A stretch of DNA of 64,000 nucleotides from Allocatelliglobosispora scoriae (GTDB lineage: Bacteria; Actinomycetota; Actinomycetes; Mycobacteriales; Micromonosporaceae), in the NCBI RefSeq assembly GCF_014204945.1, contig NZ_JACHMN010000002.1:744001-808000 (forward strand). Reading direction: 5' to 3'. Below the pieces are notes generated by a model. The model worked only from the letters and a program-made list of their open reading frames with translations, was not told the DNA's origin and ran no database searches. The number at the start of each line of letters is the position of its first letter. Position 1 is the first letter of the stretch. Made by a program: the position numbers and the translations under genes. Positions 8,843 to 17,309 of this stretch are shown in pieces.

Positions 8843-11800
8843 TCAGATCTTCTGGCTCTCGTAGAGGGCCATGACGCCGCCTTCGGTCATGGCGCCCTGG
8901 TAGACGCGGACGTCGTCGAGGGCACCGGTGAACCAGTCGTTGGGACCGGTCGGAGTCGTGCCCCGGCCCAGGACCAGCGGACCGGACGCCTGCCACGGCT
9001 GCCACCCCGAGTAGAGCGGCATCGTCGCGGCGAGAGCACCGTCGACATACAGCCGGATCTCCCGCTTACCGACATCGGTGACACCGACCAGGTGGTGCCA
9101 CGCGGTGGGGTTGGTCGCGGCGGCGACGGCGAGGGTGGCGTGCGAACTGGCACCGTCGGTCTGTCCCGCGACCATCTTGAAGACCCACTGCCCCCCGTTG
9201 CTGTCGCGGTAGTAGAAGTAGTACCCGCTGTGGCCGGTCGAGTCCTGCGAGGCGAAGACCTGCCAGCCGGTGGTCTTGCCGAGCTTCACCCAGGTGGAGA
9301 CGGTGAAGGACCCATCGGTCCGCAGCACCGGGCTGTCACCCCAGACCGGGGTGCCGAGGGTGCCGGTGTTGCGCTGCGAGCGGCCGTACTCCTGGGTGGT
9401 GAGGTTGTAGTAGGGGTCGGCCGGGTCGTCGATCCAGTGCTTGTCGTCGAAGTAGACCGCCTGCCCGTTGCCGTGGCCGAGGTCCACCCACGAACCCTGG
9501 CTCAACGCCATCCGCCGACCCCACGCCGCGCCGTCGGGCGCCTCGCACGTGCCGGGATTGCCGACCGCGTAGCACGGGGTGGCGGCCTCCATGTCCCAGC
9601 GGCCGACCTCGATCGGAGCGAACATGCCCGGCTCGTCGAAGCCGCCGGAGAGCGGGTCGGATTTGCGCTGGCCGGTGAAGTCGTTGGCGACGAGGACCCG
9701 GTTGAACAGCTGCACATCGGCGATGTCGCCGGCCCAGAAGTCCGACCCGCTGTCGTAGTACTGCCAGCGCCCGATCACGACCGGACCGGCCGCCGACCAC
9801 GCCGTCGCATCGGCCACCTCCGGACCGGCGAGGACGCCGTTGACATAGATCCGCAGCTTTCCGCCGTTGCCCGCCTCCCAGACCCCGGCGACGTGGGCCC
9901 ACACGTTGAGCTGCGCGGGCGCGGTGGCGCAGGTGTAGGTCGGGTAATCGTAGTCGTCCTGGTTGGGACGCGAGCCGATGCAGTAGTAGCCGTCCCGGGT
10001 GACGAGCTCGAACCGGCCCATGCTGTTGCCCTGTTGGGTGGCGATGGCGTGGTAGCCGGTCAGGCTGGTCGGCCGCACCCACGCGGCGACGCTGAAGGAC
10101 TTCGTCGTGTCGAGCACGGGTCCGGCGGTCTTGAGGTAGCCGGTGGTGCCGTCGAAACGCACCGCCGCACCGTCCGTCAGCCGGGTGCCGGCCGGCCAGG
10201 TGACGCCGCCGACAGCCGTCAGCGGCGTGTTGCCCGCCAGGCTGGGTTGCTGGTCCGCCAACGCCATCGTGGTGGTGGTGCCGGGGTAGGTCTCCAGGCC
10301 CCATCTGGCCACGGCCGGGCTGGGTCGGGCGATGGCCAGTGAGTATGAGGAGTCGTTGCCTTTGTTGCCGGTGGCGTCGATGGCGTAGACGTAGAGGATG
10401 TTCTGCCCGTACTTCGGCACGGTCACCGAGATCGTGGCGGTCTTGGTGGTGGTGCCGGTGGCGGTCGCCTCCAGCAGCGGCGGGCTGGACCACCCGTACC
10501 GGAACTTCACCACATCCGAATCGGCCGGCAGTTGGGTGCTGAGGGTGAAGGCGCCGCTGGTGCCGGGCCCGGTGGGCAGTGTGGTCGGGGTGATCGCGAC
10601 GACACCGGGGACGGTGTTGTCGGTCGTGAACTCGCACCACGCCGACCACGGGCTGACCAGGTTGTACGGTGCCGGGTCGGTGTGCCTGACCCGGTAGGCG
10701 TACTTCTTCCCGCTCACCATCCCGCTCAGCGCCGCGGTGGTGCCCCTGGTGTTCGCGGGTGCGGAGACGGCCGGTGGCGCGGTCTTGCGGGGGGTGGTGT
10801 CGTTGTAGACGCCGTTGGCGGGGACCTCCAGCCACTCGAACGCCGCGCTCATCGTCTGGCTGCCGTCGGCGTCGGGGAACACGGCGGACAGGGTCGGCGT
10901 GAGAGTGCCGATCGACATGACCCCGCTTCCCGGACACGCGACCCCGGCGACCTGCATCCCGGTCGGCTGGCCCGGGTAGGAGCTGTAGTCCACGACCAGC
11001 ACCGCGTTGCCCGGCAGCCAGCGCTTCCACCGGTTCTGGATCGCCTCCCAGGTGGCGTTGGCACCGGCGACGAACCCGATGGTGATGTTGGTGGCGCTGA
11101 CTGCGGCGTGGGCCTGGATCGTGCTGGTCACGTTGGGGCCGGTGAAGTTCTTGTCCTGGTCGGGCTGCGGGGAGTCCGAGCAGCCGCCGGCCTCGTTGGC
11201 GTGCGACATCGTCGAGGAGAGCCAACTGTTGAGCGACGTCGAGGTCCACGACGTCTTCATCGTCGCGGTGATGCCCTGCGCGTGGTACATGTCGTTCTCG
11301 GTGTCGCCGCACGACCACGAGTGGGTCAGCTTCATCGCCACGTACGCGTCGTGGACGTACTTGCCCGCGAGCGCCCCGACGGGGAAGTCGAAGAAGGACC
11401 GGAACAGCGCTCCGGTGTCGGGGTTGAGACCGACGCGGGCGACGCTGTAGTCGGTGTTGCTGGAGCCGTTGTTGGTGGCGTAGGCCCACCGGGACTTGAC
11501 CGTCGACCAGGGCGGGTCGATGAACACCGGGAACGCCGACGCGGGCGCGGCGAGCAGCTTCGCGTCGGGCGTCAGGACGACCTCGCGGGAACTGCTGCGG
11601 TGCACCCCGACCGGCGCCTCCCGTGCCGTGTCTCCGGGTGCTCCGTGGGTGGACTTGACGCCCTTGAACACCGGCTTCTCACCGGTCCGGGCGGCGATCT
11701 CGGCGTCCGGGCCGGTGACGACCTCGGTGGAGTCCCACATCGAGGCCGGTCCGGCAGTCGCGACGACCCGGGAGCGGATCTTGGCGAGCATGCCGCCGTC

Positions 11801-12463
11801 AGGGGTCGCCTGGACGGTGGCGTCGCCGCCGATCGCGAAGCGGATCTCCTTGAGCGCCGGGTTCGCCGCCGCCTGCGGTGTCTTCACCACCAGGACATGG
11901 GTGAACCCGGTCCGGGTGGCGCGCACGACGAGGTCGACACCCGGCAGCACCTCCGGATACGTCGCCGCATCGTCGACGACGGTCGGCGCGGGCAGCACAC
12001 CCGGCCACGACATCGTCATTGTCCCGCCCGGCTCGACCAGCGTGACGAGCGGACCACTGCCGCCGGCGGAGAACCGCACATCGGCCACCGACGCACCCGG
12101 ACGCAGCAGACCCGTCTTGTCCTTACGCAGGGCCAGGTCCACTTGCTTCCACGAACCGTCGGCCTGACGAGCACGCTGCGGCAGGACCGCCGACTCGAAC
12201 CGCAACCGACCCGACGGCTCCGCATACACCTGCGTCAGCTCGGTGACCTTGCCCGCGACCGTCACCCGCCGGGCACACGAGACCGCCACCGCGATCGCCG
12301 CCTCCTCCGACGCGGCCGTGTCCACACACGACGGCTTCGCCACCGCCGCCACCGCGGGCGAACCCGCCGCCACGACCGGGAGCAAACCCGCCAGCAGTAC
12401 ACCTACCAACGGAACAGACCACCGGCGAACCGGCACCCCGCCGCTCGTCAACACATCTCGCAT
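8843..12463 (-). CDS. large secreted LamG-domain protein
   Basis: 1206 residues. A signal peptide (RRWSVPLVGVLLAGLLPVVAAGSPAVAA) leads into a beta-rich N-terminal half resembling the DNRLRE/carbohydrate-binding-like regions of actinomycete wall proteins. A Fibronectin-III-like stretch lies near residue 610-710 (VYAIDATGNKG). Two LamG/concanavalin-like domains follow: about 720-900 (SFSVAAWVRP...LRIYVNGVL...DIADVQLFNRVL) and about 1040-1205 (SFTVSTWVKLG...IRLYVDGALAAT...LDDVRVYQGAM). Such modules bind glycans or surface ligands. Unlike many relatives there is no downstream RHS/YD-repeat gene. The ATG at 12463 is preferred over 12520 because GGGAG lies upstream and the signal peptide follows directly. 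Confidence 0.85.
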   Translation of the reverse strand: MRDVLTSGGVPVRRWSVPLVGVLLAGLLPVVAAGSPAVAAVAKPSCVDTAASEEAAIAVAVSCARRVTVAGKVTELTQVYAEPSGRLRFESAVLPQRARQADGSWKQVDLALRKDKTGLLRPGASVADVRFSAGGSGPLVTLVEPGGTMTMSWPGVLPAPTVVDDAATYPEVLPGVDLVVRATRTGFTHVLVVKTPQAAANPALKEIRFAIGGDATVQATPDGGMLAKIRSRVVATAGPASMWDSTEVVTGPDAEIAARTGEKPVFKGVKSTHGAPGDTAREAPVGVHRSSSREVVLTPDAKLLAAPASAFPVFIDPPWSTVKSRWAYATNNGSSNTDYSVARVGLNPDTGALFRSFFDFPVGALAGKYVHDAYVAMKLTHSWSCGDTENDMYHAQGITATMKTSWTSTSLNSWLSSTMSHANEAGGCSDSPQPDQDKNFTGPNVTSTIQAHAAVSATNITIGFVAGANATWEAIQNRWKRWLPGNAVLVVDYSSYPGQPTGMQVAGVACPGSGVMSIGTLTPTLSAVFPDADGSQTMSAAFEWLEVPANGVYNDTTPRKTAPPAVSAPANTRGTTAALSGMVSGKKYAYRVRHTDPAPYNLVSPWSAWCEFTTDNTVPGVVAITPTTLPTGPGTSGAFTLSTQLPADSDVVKFRYGWSSPPLLEATATGTTTKTATISVTVPKYGQNILYVYAIDATGNKGNDSSYSLAIARPSPAVARWGLETYPGTTTTMALADQQPSLAGNTPLTAVGGVTWPAGTRLTDGAAVRFDGTTGYLKTAGPVLDTTKSFSVAAWVRPTSLTGYHAIATQQGNSMGRFELVTRDGYYCIGSRPNQDDYDYPTYTCATAPAQLNVWAHVAGVWEAGNGGKLRIYVNGVLAGPEVADATAWSAAGPVVIGRWQYYDSGSDFWAGDIADVQLFNRVLVANDFTGQRKSDPLSGGFDEPGMFAPIEVGRWDMEAATPCYAVGNPGTCEAPDGAAWGRRMALSQGSWVDLGHGNGQAVYFDDKHWIDDPADPYYNLTTQEYGRSQRNTGTLGTPVWGDSPVLRTDGSFTVSTWVKLGKTTGWQVFASQDSTGHSGYYFYYRDSNGGQWVFKMVAGQTDGASSHATLAVAAATNPTAWHHLVGVTDVGKREIRLYVDGALAATMPLYSGWQPWQASGPLVLGRGTTPTGPNDWFTGALDDVRVYQGAMTEGGVMALYESQKI

Positions 12464-12658
12464 CGCCACTCCCAATGTCACTGGAAACCCGGGACGGAGA
12501 ATGGACGAGCGGACTTTCAACCCGGTATCAGCCCGGTATCAACCTCGGCCGCGCAGACTCTCGCCGGCCTGGAGGACGTCACCCCGCTGACGACCGGTGG
12601 CCGGAACGTGTTGCCGGTCCAGGTGTTCGCCTGGACCGGTCCGCGCCCGTTGCCTTCG
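12464..12658. other. 195-bp spacer with a short direct repeat
   Basis: This stretch between the LamG gene start and the stop of the winged-helix regulator must carry the LamG promoter. Around 12520-12542 the ten-base unit CCCGGTATCA occurs twice, eleven bases apart. No gene or clear promoter boxes were recognised. Confidence 0.35.
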
Positions 12659-12991
12659 TCACCGGTCGCCGGTGGATGTCGGCTCGCTCTGTTCGACCTG
12701 CTGGATGAGGTGTTTGAGGTGGGTGATCTCGTCGCGCAGGGCGGCCTGCCCAGCGGCGGTGAGGGTGACCCAGGTACGGGGGCGCTTGCCCTCGTAGCCC
12801 TTCTCGATCTGGATCAGCTCGGCCTTCTCCAGGACGGTCAGGTGCTGTCCGAGGTTGCCCGCGGTCAACTGCAGGGTGGTCCGCAGGAAGCCGAACTCCA
12901 CCTGGCGGGCCTGGTGCGCGATGGCCATGATGCCGAGCCGGACGCGCTGGTGGACGACGTCGTCGAGGCTGTTGGCGGGGTGGTCGGTCAT
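12659..12991 (-). CDS. winged-helix transcriptional regulator
   Basis: 110 residues forming a single winged-helix domain: helices around FLRTTLQLTAGNLGQHLTVLEKAELI (recognition helix) and a wing at GYEGKRPRTWVTLTAAGQAAL. This is the pattern of small MarR/PadR-like 'transcriptional regulator' proteins, often paired with a membrane protein of the same operon. The ATG overlaps the stop of the upstream membrane-protein gene by one base (TGATG), so the two are translationally coupled. It probably autoregulates this pair. Confidence 0.8.
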   Translation of the reverse strand: MTDHPANSLDDVVHQRVRLGIMAIAHQARQVEFGFLRTTLQLTAGNLGQHLTVLEKAELIQIEKGYEGKRPRTWVTLTAAGQAALRDEITHLKHLIQQVEQSEPTSTGDR

Positions 12992-13716
12992 CACGCCGGA
13001 CCCTTGGTGCTCGGCCGCAGCAGGGCGAAGGCTGCGGCACCCAGCAGCAGGATCCCCGCGGGGACGAGGAGGTAGGGCAGGAAGAACCACGGCGAGGTCG
13101 ATTGGATGGCCTTGCCGCCCATGGCCAGCCCGATCGCCAGGTAGGCGAGGCTGTAGACCAGCAATGCCCCGTGGCGTTCGACCCAGGCGAGCACGAGCAG
13201 CGCCAGCCCGATCACCGCCAGGGGCGAGGTGAGTCCGAGGATGAGCAGTTCGGCTGTTCCGGAGTCGATCGGGTCGGTGGAGAAGGGGTCCGCCGGGAGG
13301 GGGACGAGCGGGTGGAACGTCCACCACACCGACGCGGCGGCCATCAGCACGGCGAGCGCTATGCCGGCGACGACGTAGGGGCGGACGGGGGTGCCGACGC
13401 CGCGTTGGCGGGCCTGCCTGATGTAGAAGCCGGCGATCGCCGCGTAGGCGAGCATGAGCGCGACTGTCCAGTAGCCGAGCTCCGTCGGGTTGGGAGTCCG
13501 GCAGACGGTGTGGTCTGCGCTCGATCGGCAGGTGTCGAAGAGGTCGACGTAGGGGGCGTACCGGTAGACGGGTATCGCGACCAGCGTGACCACCGCGAAG
13601 ACCAGCAACGGGAACCAGGTCCCGCGCTGGGCGACGCGGACCTGGCGCGTCAGGTCGCGCACGGTCGCCAGCAGCTCCTGCGGGGTATCCGCCTGGGGTA
13701 CGGATTCGTGTGTCAT
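12991..13716 (-). CDS. multipass membrane protein
   Basis: 241 residues with about six predicted membrane segments (for example WFPLLVFAVVTLVAIPVY, YWTVALMLAYAAIAGFYI, YVVAGIALAVLMAAASVW, LLILGLTSPLAVIGLALLVLAWV, LLVYSLAYLAIGLAM, FFLPYLLVPAGILLLGAAAFALL). An external loop contains two Cys (DTCRSSADHTVC) that may pair. No transporter motif recognised. It is the first gene of a two-gene unit with the winged-helix regulator, a common arrangement in actinomycetes where the regulator controls the membrane protein's expression. Confidence 0.75.
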   Translation of the reverse strand: MTHESVPQADTPQELLATVRDLTRQVRVAQRGTWFPLLVFAVVTLVAIPVYRYAPYVDLFDTCRSSADHTVCRTPNPTELGYWTVALMLAYAAIAGFYIRQARQRGVGTPVRPYVVAGIALAVLMAAASVWWTFHPLVPLPADPFSTDPIDSGTAELLILGLTSPLAVIGLALLVLAWVERHGALLVYSLAYLAIGLAMGGKAIQSTSPWFFLPYLLVPAGILLLGAAAFALLRPSTKGPA

Positions 13717-14008
13717 GCAGTTAGCTTTGCATTACAGACCTATCCGCGCAAGAGACCAATTTGATTTCCATGAAGATCGTTTGCCGCTGCGCGCCCTGAA
13801 AGCAGCGGCAGGCCCGGAGGCCCCGCCTTCTCTCCGCACGCCGCGTTGCGGCAAGGCGCCGATTCGCCGGCACGAGCACCCCGGGTCACAGCTCTATCGG
13901 ATTCCGCCGGGACGGTGGCCTGATGACCGGCTTCGCTCATTTCCGCATCGCCTTCCTTACCCCTTTTATCGAAGCACCGGATTGCTTAGGTTCAGCTTGG
14001 AGGTAAAC
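13717..14008. other. intergenic region between divergent units
   Basis: A 292-bp stretch, less GC-rich than its neighbours near 13740-13790, between the minus-strand membrane protein and the plus-strand Trypco1-like gene. It should contain two divergent promoters, but I could not pick convincing -35/-10 pairs. The strong ribosome-binding site TTGGAGG sits at its right end. Confidence 0.4.
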
Positions 14009-14344
14009 ATGTCTGAGCCAGTCGAGCGTCCCGCTATTCATGTCGAGGTCACGGCGGACGGACCCCGGGCGACATTGCCCGGTCAACTCGCCAAGCGTGC
14101 GACTGAGATCGTCACGCTCAGCGAGGAGGTACTTGGCAGCAATCTGGCGGTCTTCCTGGAAGAGATGGGCAAGGTGTTGTCCGCCATGCCGCATACGGTG
14201 GGGGACTTCGTCGTCGACGAGCTCGAGATCGGCCTGAGTTTCGCCGCAAGCGGAGAGGTCAGGCTTGTCGCTGGCGCATCAGCCAGCGGCAACGCGTCGA
14301 TCATTGCGCGGCTACGGAGGGTCCAGGCTGATGAGCAGCGCTGA
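14009..14344 (+). CDS. CU044_2847/Trypco1-like small protein
   Basis: 111 residues, no signal peptide. The C-terminal half (VGDFVVDELEIGLSFAASGEVRLVAGASASGNASIIARLRR) resembles the small CU044_2847-family proteins that carry the 'trypsin-co-occurring domain 1', found next to peptidases in actinobacterial conflict-type loci. The match is by eye and the family is short, so it is a suggestion. ATG at 14009 has an excellent AGGAGG-like site. The downstream metallopeptidase gene overlaps by 14 bases, so the two are expressed together. Confidence 0.55.
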   Translation: MSEPVERPAIHVEVTADGPRATLPGQLAKRATEIVTLSEEVLGSNLAVFLEEMGKVLSAMPHTVGDFVVDELEIGLSFAASGEVRLVAGASASGNASIIARLRRVQADEQR

Positions 14345-15701
14345 ACAGCTGTATGCCCGGCTGCGGGCGGGACACGGATGGCGCGAGCATCCGCCACTGA
14401 CAGACGCCGACGCTGCGGAACTGAGGCGTCGGCTGGCGGTTGCCGTCGGTGGGTCGGTCGACGCCGTGCGCCTGCCCGTAGCAGGTGAGTCGCGGCGAGG
14501 AGGTATCGAGACCATGCTGCAGGCGGATGCCCGCCGCTTGACCGGACTTGGCGCAGAGCAGGGCACAGCCGATCATGTCGATCTAGAGAACATGATCGTG
14601 CGAGTCCTGGACGTCGCGGACCTCAATGCCCTTTCATGGCTCTGCGACGACGGCTCCAGTTTGATCGTGGTCAACGACGCACTGATCACACTGCTCTACG
14701 ATGTCGCGCGGATTCTTGCTGCCCGGAGCAGGCTTGGCGACGCGGTCACCGACTGCGACCTCACCCATGACGCGGCAGCCCGACACCTTCGGGACGCGTT
14801 CGAGTGGCTGGTGCAGATCGGCTCGCCCGGGATCCAGGGCTTCGCGATCAGAGACGACACGGCCCATCTGGCAGGAGCCCTAGCAGCGCATGCCGAGCGG
14901 TTCCTCGTCGCGCATGAGGTGGCCCATGTACTGCTGGGCCACCACGGGTGCGGCCGAACTCGCGGGTTGCTCGTGGAGCTTGGGATCACCGATGAGGACG
15001 AGCAATTCAATCTGCAGGAAGAAGAGTTGGAAGCCGATGGCACCGGGCTTGCGTTGATGCTCGTCGACGCGCAGCGATCCCGCCAGCCGACGTCACTGCC
15101 GTTGATCGGCGCGTTCCTGTTCATAGCGGTGTTTCATGAGCTACAGGTCCGGGAGTGGATCCCCAGCATGTCCGGATCCGCGTATCCGTCCATGGAGGAG
15201 CGTATGGACGTGCTGCGATTCACCCTGCAGGAATTAGCGGGCGACGACAACGCCGCCGCGATGGAAGCGGCAGCCGCTGGACCCTTGCAGCTGTTTCGGG
15301 ACCTACTGGACCACCGGGATCACGCCCCTGATCGGTTAGGTGAGGCGATCTGGGACGAGCTTGGCCGCCATTCCACCAGCCCCTTTCCGGACTACATCGG
15401 TTTTCGCCAGGCGATGGGCGAGCTCAGTGCAGGCAACCCGATCTTCGAGTTCATGACCGAGTTGGCCCGGGCATTCATAGTGCTGGAGAACCGGATCGCC
15501 GAGATGGCGACCCGTCCGCCGGATGGGGATGGCATGACCAGTTTCTCGATGCTGAAACTCATCATCAGCTCGGTAGGGCAGTTCGACCGCATCCTGCGAG
15601 CCGGCTTCTGCAGTCGCTACCTCGAGCTGGGAGGCACAAAGCGGGACATAGGCGCGTTGTTCCAGGTCACTGATGACCAGCTCCGATCGGCGTGGGACTA
15701 G
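14331..15701 (+). CDS. HExxH zinc metallopeptidase-like protein
   Basis: 456 residues, cytosolic. Zinc-binding HEVAH at 195-199 is followed about 35 residues later by EADG (Glu234-Asp236) inside EEELEADGTGLAL, the ExxAD-like pattern that supplies the third ligand in gluzincins of M48/M78-like peptidases. The segment between His and Glu is short, as in IrrE/ImmA-type and related phage/host peptidases. No membrane segment. The N-terminal 180 residues and C-terminal 200 are helical without recognised domains. It overlaps the preceding Trypco1-like gene, suggesting a partner-controlled peptidase. Substrate unknown. Confidence 0.7.
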   Translation: MSSAEQLYARLRAGHGWREHPPLTDADAAELRRRLAVAVGGSVDAVRLPVAGESRRGGIETMLQADARRLTGLGAEQGTADHVDLENMIVRVLDVADLNALSWLCDDGSSLIVVNDALITLLYDVARILAARSRLGDAVTDCDLTHDAAARHLRDAFEWLVQIGSPGIQGFAIRDDTAHLAGALAAHAERFLVAHEVAHVLLGHHGCGRTRGLLVELGITDEDEQFNLQEEELEADGTGLALMLVDAQRSRQPTSLPLIGAFLFIAVFHELQVREWIPSMSGSAYPSMEERMDVLRFTLQELAGDDNAAAMEAAAAGPLQLFRDLLDHRDHAPDRLGEAIWDELGRHSTSPFPDYIGFRQAMGELSAGNPIFEFMTELARAFIVLENRIAEMATRPPDGDGMTSFSMLKLIISSVGQFDRILRAGFCSRYLELGGTKRDIGALFQVTDDQLRSAWD

Positions 15702-15776
15702 CCGGGTTCGCCGCGGTCGGCTCGTACCGCCTCCGCCCGCACGTCCGCCAGGTGACATTGTCGTGCGTTCTCGCCG

Positions 15777-16688
15777 TCAGGAGAGCACGGGGAGGACGAG
15801 TTGGCAGACCGGCGCCACTGCGGTCGAGGGGTCGAGGGCGTTGAGGACGAGGCGGATGGCGATGGGGTCGTAGGCCGAACCGAGGTGGTCGACGAGATCC
15901 AGGGCGCACAGGTTCTGCAGGAGGATGTTGGTCACCGAGGGCCCGCTGAGGTACTGGTTCTGGTAGGGGGTGACCACTTCGTCGTACTGGCTGACGATCG
16001 TGGTGTAGGCGACGCCGGCCACGGTGTCGCCGCCGGAGTCCAGGATGGCGTTGGTGTCGGAGCCCGCCGCCTGCTGCGCCAGGGCCGGTCCGGTGAAGGT
16101 CCCGAGCGGGTTCATGAGTTGCAGGGCTGACAGCACGTAGGTGAGGCCGAGAACGTTGGTGCCGTGGTTGGACGGCGAGATGCCGACGAGCCGGTTGACC
16201 TTCGCAGCGCCGCCGTTGAACTTGAGGTACCAGCGGGGCATGATGCCGCCGCCCTGCGAGTGTCCGACGAGGTCCACCTTCGCCGCGCCGGTGCTGGTGC
16301 GGACCTGGTCGACGAAGGCGCCGAGCGCGGCGGCCGAGGTGGGTATGTCCCCCATGCCCTTCACCGCGTTTCCGGTGGTGGCGCCGAAGTTGACCGCGAA
16401 CACGCAGTATCCGGCCAGCTTGAGCTTCGGCGACAGCGCCTGCCAGTTGGCGTAGGCGTTCTCGGCCGTGCCGTGGATCAGGACGACGGGGCGAGGATGC
16501 GCCGCCGACGGCACACAGCTCCAGTCGTTGGCACCCGGCGGCGACGCTTCGGGCATGGCCAGCGATGCGGCGTACGCGGCCAGCACGCCCGGCGGATCAG
16601 CCGCGGCGGGCTGCGCCGGGATCAGGAACGCGGCAACGAGCGCTGCGACACCTGCTGCGGTGGTCAACCGAGGAACACTCAGTCTCAT
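15777..16688 (-). CDS. secreted alpha/beta-hydrolase lipase
   Basis: 303 residues with a signal peptide (MRLSVPRLTTAAGVAALVAAFLIPAQPAAA). The alpha/beta-hydrolase core shows the oxyanion HG motif (VVLIHGTAENA), the nucleophile elbow GHSQGG, and the late Asp (QYDEVVTPY) and His (DLVDHLGSAYDP) expected for a Ser-His-Asp triad. The family is that of actinomycete extracellular triacylglycerol lipases/esterases. Five cysteines in the mature part allow disulfides. The ATG has AAGGAG 6 bases upstream. It is monocistronic, facing the peptidase gene with no intervening gene. Confidence 0.88.
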   Translation of the reverse strand: MRLSVPRLTTAAGVAALVAAFLIPAQPAAADPPGVLAAYAASLAMPEASPPGANDWSCVPSAAHPRPVVLIHGTAENAYANWQALSPKLKLAGYCVFAVNFGATTGNAVKGMGDIPTSAAALGAFVDQVRTSTGAAKVDLVGHSQGGGIMPRWYLKFNGGAAKVNRLVGISPSNHGTNVLGLTYVLSALQLMNPLGTFTGPALAQQAAGSDTNAILDSGGDTVAGVAYTTIVSQYDEVVTPYQNQYLSGPSVTNILLQNLCALDLVDHLGSAYDPIAIRLVLNALDPSTAVAPVCQLVLPVLS

Positions 16689-17309
16689 TGCTTCTCCTTA
16701 TGCGAGGAAGGCGAACCGATTGCCCACGACAGGGCGCGGCAAGCGGCGGTCGGCCTCGGCGACCCGCCTGACGAGAACCGGCTCGGGCGGACGAGGCCCC
16801 GTAAGTCTGAAATTCCGCAGTTCAGACGGCAAGCCGGTGTTCCGCCGGCCGGAAACCTCGTTCGCCGGTACGGCGACGGCAGCGTGATCCCGTCCGGGTC
16901 GGGCGCGGCAGCACGCGGCCGGGTCCTTCGCAGTCACTCCCTCGTAGGTTGCCGCGTCGGGATGTTCCAGCACATGGAACGGGAGCTTGTTGCTGCGGCC
17001 GTGAGCGTTCCACACTCGCAGCAGTTCAGCCCTGTCAGCCGTGCCGCGCCAGCGGATGTCGACGCCTTTGCGGCGGAAGCGAGGTGACGAGAGCACCACC
17101 GAACCATGAAGTGATCTACCGGCTCGACGACCCCGCCGCGGCCCTTCCCCGTCCGCCCCCCGGTCGCCGGTCTCCCCGTCGATCGCCACGCCGCCCGCAC
17201 CGCGGCTCCCCTTGTTGCGCATCAGCCAACAACCAGGACACAGCCGCATTCACCATGCTCCTCGCACACGGCGGGCAGCGGACGGCCGTGTCGGCAGATC
17301 GGAGCTTTG
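16689..17309. other. gene-poor region before the polyketide operon
   Basis: A 621-bp stretch. One minus-strand open frame (16698-17249, 183 codons, high GC at position 3) might be real but matches nothing I recognise and has no good start signal, so I do not call it. Its plus-strand alternatives look like shadows. Promoters for the operon must lie near the right end; GGAG precedes the first ATG. Confidence 0.4.

Noticed and set aside
10532-13075. Long plus-strand open frames across the LamG gene
   Set aside because: Antisense to a signal-peptide-bearing LamG protein; no motifs and no start signals.
16698-17249. 183-codon minus-strand open frame before the polyketide operon
   Set aside because: Codon bias is acceptable, but no start signal, family or conserved motif could be seen, so it is only mentioned in the gene-poor region.
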